From: Verrucomicrobia bacterium UBA1263
Lineage (GTDB): Bacteria > Verrucomicrobiota > Verrucomicrobiia > Limisphaerales > UBA1412
Assembly (NCBI GenBank): GCA_002308515.1
Contig: DBVN01000029.1
Coordinates: 3,825 to 18,306 of the forward strand
Reading direction: 5' to 3'
DNA: 14,482 nt
Shown: piece by piece, positions 13,701-14,482 of the stretch
Numbering within the stretch: position 1 is the first letter of the stretch
Layout: each line of letters opens with the position of its first letter
Made by a program: the position numbers and the translations under genes
Notes under the pieces: model-generated
The model's database searches: none
What the model was told of the DNA's origin: nothing
The model's input: only the letters and a program-made list of their open reading frames with translations

Positions 13701-13972
13701 AACTTAATTGAACTATTTCTTTAATGATTAACCTTTGATTTTAATAACAATGATCATTAGCGAACTCGTGTTATTAACTGCAAAAGAAAATCCCTTCTGC
13801 TATCCAAGACACTTGCAACTTTATTAAGAAACTCTTCTATACACTCATTTTTACAATTACAGATTCCCCTACTCTGAATGACACAATTTTGTTCTTTGTG
13901 TAGGAATCCCTTTCTAATACCCAAGATCCAAATTTGTGTAAGTGTTATTTAACACAAAATTCACTCTATCAG
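13701..13972. other. AT-rich leader region of the AlbA_2 island without genes
   Basis: No credible ORF. It holds the palindrome cluster next to the gene. A longer imperfect inverted repeat pairs GATTCCCCTAC (13862-13872) with GTAGGAATC (13900-13908). A second stem is GTGTTA/TAACAC (13942-13947 with 13950-13955), embedded in TTTGTGT ... ACACAAA. These may be element ends, mRNA structure, or chance in AT-rich DNA. Confidence 0.45.
13721..13777. promoter_or_regulatory. Cluster of palindromes upstream of the AlbA_2 gene, candidate operator
   Basis: TTAATGATTAA (13721-13731) is symmetric around one base. TTAATAAC (13741-13748) and GTTATTAA (13770-13777) are perfect inverted repeats. The palindrome AATGATCATT (13749-13758) lies between them. 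All are 20-80 bases upstream of ATG 13700, as expected for an autoregulator site, though AT-rich DNA produces such symmetry more easily by chance. Confidence 0.4.
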
Positions 13973-14036
13973 ATATTTCACAAAAATGCAAGACGGCAGA
14001 TGAAAAAAATGAGCCCACGCATTGCCAAAAAAGCGC
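13973..14036. repeat. Right copy of ~65-bp direct repeat
   Basis: Partner of 11888-11956. On the minus strand it starts inside the terminator stem of the surface-protein gene, passes through its U-tract, and includes a TTGCAT -35 box with a TAGAGT -10 just outside. It therefore looks like a terminator-promoter junction. The same segment, cut at the hairpin, serves the BspA-like gene in the left copy. Confidence 0.9.
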
Positions 14037-14062
14037 GGCCCGTTTTTCAACGAACCGCGCTT
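14027..14062 (-). terminator. Rho-independent terminator of the truncated surface-protein gene
   Basis: On the minus strand AAGCGCGG (14062-14055) pairs with CCGCGCTT (14038-14031). An inner stem CGTT/AACG (14052-14049 with 14044-14041) and a tetraloop lie beyond a 2x2 internal loop. TTTTTT (14032-14027) follows. It lies 28 bases after the stop codon. Confidence 0.92.
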
Positions 14063-14089
14063 GTGTCTTATCTCAACTCAGAGCAATGC

Positions 14090-14482
14090 TTATTTCACTT
14101 TCGCTCTGTACAGACGTTTAGGACTGTTGGCCGATGTCAGGTCTGCCCAGTACATCGAGCTTGCTGTCAGCGTGATTTCGTCCGCTTTGAACCAGTTAAT
14201 TCCATCCTCGCTGTACTCGATCACATACGTTCCACCGATCGTTCCTTCGATCAGCATTCCGCCAAAGTAGGCCGCTGTGATCTGCGGTACATCAGCACCT
14301 CCGCCAAAGTTGGCTTCGGTATCACCTTCAGTGGTAAATGTTTCCTCATCAAAGGTCACTTCACCGTTCACGGTGATCAGTCCGTCGAATCCGGTTTCCG
14401 GTTCGATCGTATAGATCAGCGTTCTCGGTTCGGCATCCAGGAATGACCAGCGGATCAATCCTCTGCCTTCCACATACTTGCC
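14090..14482 (-). CDS. C-terminal part of a large surface/autotransporter-like protein, N-terminus beyond window
   Basis: 130 residues plus stop; the frame is open to the window edge (GKYVEGRGLIRW...), so the real start lies outside. The visible part is beta-rich: RWSFLDAEPRTLIYTIEP looks like the end of an Ig- or bacterial-repeat domain. An acidic, Gly-rich linker follows (FTTEGDTEANFGGGAD), then a final domain YVIEYSEDGINWFKAD ... SSMYWADLT ... PKRLYRAKVK. Tails with this pattern (IE.S.D...W ... P.RFYR) close many large exoproteins of Verrucomicrobiota and relatives. A role in adhesion or as a cell-surface structural protein is likely, but no activity can be named. It ends at a strong terminator that overlaps the right direct repeat. 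Confidence 0.75.
   Translation of the reverse strand, partial: GKYVEGRGLIRWSFLDAEPRTLIYTIEPETGFDGLITVNGEVTFDEETFTTEGDTEANFGGGADVPQITAAYFGGMLIEGTIGGTYVIEYSEDGINWFKADEITLTASSMYWADLTSANSPKRLYRAKVK

Overview
The window looks like chromosomal DNA of a Gram-negative bacterium, most likely of the PVC group (Verrucomicrobiota, Kiritimatiellota or Lentisphaerota). The clues are a BspA-type leucine-rich-repeat exoprotein, a large surface protein whose C-terminal tail (YxIEYSxDGxNWF ... S.MYWADLT...P.RLYRA) resembles tails common in these phyla, an exported zinc amidase, and weak Shine-Dalgarno use. Most genes have moderately high GC; one ~2 kb stretch near the right end is clearly AT-rich. No phylogenetic test was possible, so the assignment is an inference.

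Layout. 1-959: truncated GT4 glycosyltransferase (-). 1108-1185: tRNA-Asp(GUC) with its own terminator. 1430-2385: two Hsp20 small heat-shock proteins (-) in one operon with a structured leader and a clear terminator. 2689-3495: TSUP (TauE/SafE) permease (+). 3614-4432: TatD-family hydrolase (-), divergent from a tightly packed + operon (4579-7029) encoding a TIM-barrel sugar-phosphate isomerase/epimerase-like protein, a UPF0104/LPG-synthase-type membrane protein and a YfcE-like phosphoesterase. 7035-7337: STAS anti-sigma-factor antagonist (-). 7527-8816: AAA_14/DUF4143 ATPase (+), preceded by two 16-bp direct repeats and a good promoter. 8932-9522: HscB co-chaperone (+). 9543-10667: N-acetylmuramoyl-L-alanine amidase (+). 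A perfect palindromic terminator separates it from the convergent BspA-like LRR protein (10761-11840, -).

The most unusual part is 11888-14036. An AT-rich segment carrying a decayed integrase/transposase fragment and an AlbA_2/RecG-like (Schlafen-type) gene lies between two ~65-bp near-identical direct repeats. The right repeat overlaps the terminator of the surface-protein gene (14090-14482, -, truncated). The left repeat supplies the apparent promoter of the BspA-like gene. The simplest reading is an insertion into the junction between two surface-protein genes, with duplication of that junction.

No CRISPR array, rRNA or intact insertion sequence is visible. Several promoters share a TTGCAT-N17-TAtaaT layout with short leaders and little or no Shine-Dalgarno sequence. 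I see no complete new multi-gene system. The best leads are the repeat-bracketed island, the direct repeats ahead of the DUF4143 gene, and the structured leaders of the hsp20 operon and the tatD-like gene.
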